A stretch of DNA of 7,208 bases from Candidatus Poribacteria bacterium (GTDB lineage: Bacteria > Poribacteria > WGA-4E > WGA-3G): contig JAPPDN010000444.1 of assembly GCA_028824575.1 (NCBI GenBank), positions 1-7,208 of the forward strand. Reading direction: 5' to 3'. The notes under the pieces were generated by a model. It was not told where the DNA came from, did no database searches, and saw only the letters and a program-made list of their open reading frames with translations. Each line of letters begins with the position of its first letter. Within the stretch, counting starts at the first letter, position 1. Shown here piece by piece: positions 6,532 to 7,208 of this stretch. The translations under genes and the position numbers were made by a program.

Positions 6532-7208
6532 ATCTGGCACATTATCAAACGAGAACTCTTTGACCACATCAATAGTCTACGTTTTATTCTAACGGTTGTG
6601 ATACTTTCCGCCTTAATGGTTACTAATGCCGTGGTGCATCTTCGGGCACATCCAGAAAGAGTCCGTAATTATTCCAAGAATATTACCGAGTCCCTCGATA
6701 CGTTGAAATCCCGGACACAGTTGTACGCTTTGGCAGAAAAGGGACCAGGGACCCTCTATAAACGTCCATCTTCGCTTGCCTTCATCGCAGATGGCGGCAA
6801 CGCTTATCTGCCGGGACATACATCGAATGAGGGAAATTGGTCCAAAAGCGGTCCAGGGTGGAAGGTGAAAAGTAACTGGTGGCTGAGCTACGGATCCGCG
6901 AACCCAGACGCAAAAGATCTGCGTCCGCAGGCAACGCAGATAGATTGGGTATTTATTATCACCTACCTCCTCTCCTTTATTCCACTTTTATTCACCTTTG
7001 ACGCGCTTTCTGGGGAGCGAGAACAGGGAACCTTGCGATTATGTCTCGCGAATCCGATTTCGCGACCGGTTCTGTTGATCGGTAAATTCCTTGGCACCTT
7101 AATAACCGTTCTTATTCCTTTCATTTTTGCGGTGTTGCTAAATCTGACGATAATCTCTACCGACAATTGGACACAACTGAACGCAACTGACTGGGGACGC
7201 TTGGGGTT
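6529..7208 (+). CDS. Second ABC-2 type transporter permease subunit (3' partial)
   Basis: The frame stays open to the right edge, giving 226 codons; the C-terminal half is missing. It starts MIWHIIKRELFDHINSLRF, matching the opening of the first permease (I-x-R/K-x-E-L, a hydrophobic helix, then NAVVxL). A helix at about 19-37 is followed by a loop of about 100 residues, helix 2 at about 139-158 (VFIITYLLSFIPLLF), the ABC-2 coupling loop GEREQGTLRLCLANPISRP, and helix 3 at about 185-206. The first loop is rich in Gly, Trp and Ser (NWSKSGPGWKVKSNWW) and unlike that of the first permease, so the two subunits probably present different outer surfaces. It most likely pairs with the upstream permease. 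An ATP-binding subunit would be expected further right, or elsewhere in the genome. Confidence 0.88.
   Translation, partial: MIWHIIKRELFDHINSLRFILTVVILSALMVTNAVVHLRAHPERVRNYSKNITESLDTLKSRTQLYALAEKGPGTLYKRPSSLAFIADGGNAYLPGHTSNEGNWSKSGPGWKVKSNWWLSYGSANPDAKDLRPQATQIDWVFIITYLLSFIPLLFTFDALSGEREQGTLRLCLANPISRPVLLIGKFLGTLITVLIPFIFAVLLNLTIISTDNWTQLNATDWGRLG

Overview
The window holds four same-strand genes with little space between them. Two long tandem paralogues (bases 1-2508 and 2508-4925) are followed, after a 103-base gap, by two ABC-2 type membrane permeases (5029-6516, and 6529 running off the right edge). Nothing is convincingly coded on the minus strand, and I see no tRNA, rRNA, transposase or CRISPR array. 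The gene style suggests Candidatus Poribacteria or a similar uncultured, sponge- or sediment-associated bacterium: an ECF sigma factor with a very long C-terminal extension, paralogue pairs, and a GTAGGGGCG-type palindrome scattered into coding DNA. This assignment is inference from memory of such genomes, with only moderate confidence.

Gene 1 is open at the left edge. It starts inside a sigma-70 region 4 helix-turn-helix (ECF type), fused in frame to about 800 residues. That extension is a paralogue of gene 2: two FP-x-x-x-G-x-x-W modules, a region like the M61 N-terminal and catalytic domains, and a C-terminal PDZ-like domain. Gene 2 lacks the sigma part and keeps a full zinc-peptidase signature (HEICH plus a downstream Glu in WFSEGFTEY). 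In gene 1 all four corresponding residues are replaced (H to Y, E to M, H to S, E to A), while flanking sequence stays highly similar. Gene 1 therefore looks like a pseudopeptidase attached to a transcription factor, next to its active sister. The stop of gene 1 overlaps the start of gene 2 by one base (TGATG) behind an AGGAGG ribosome site, so the two are probably translationally coupled.

The two permeases are diverged paralogues. Both have an N-terminal anchor helix, a long first loop, and the ABC-2 coupling-loop pattern (GDWESGTLRLIISHPVRRG and GEREQGTLRLCLANPISRP). They probably form a heteromeric exporter whose ATPase lies outside the window. A working idea, not proven here, is that the sigma-linked pseudopeptidase senses a peptide or protein, the active M61-like enzyme processes it, and the permease pair exports it or responds to it. 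The separate gap with a hairpin means the two halves may also be unrelated neighbours.

The other notable item is a perfect 13+1+13 palindrome inside gene 2, absent from gene 1, which adds codons without breaking the frame.
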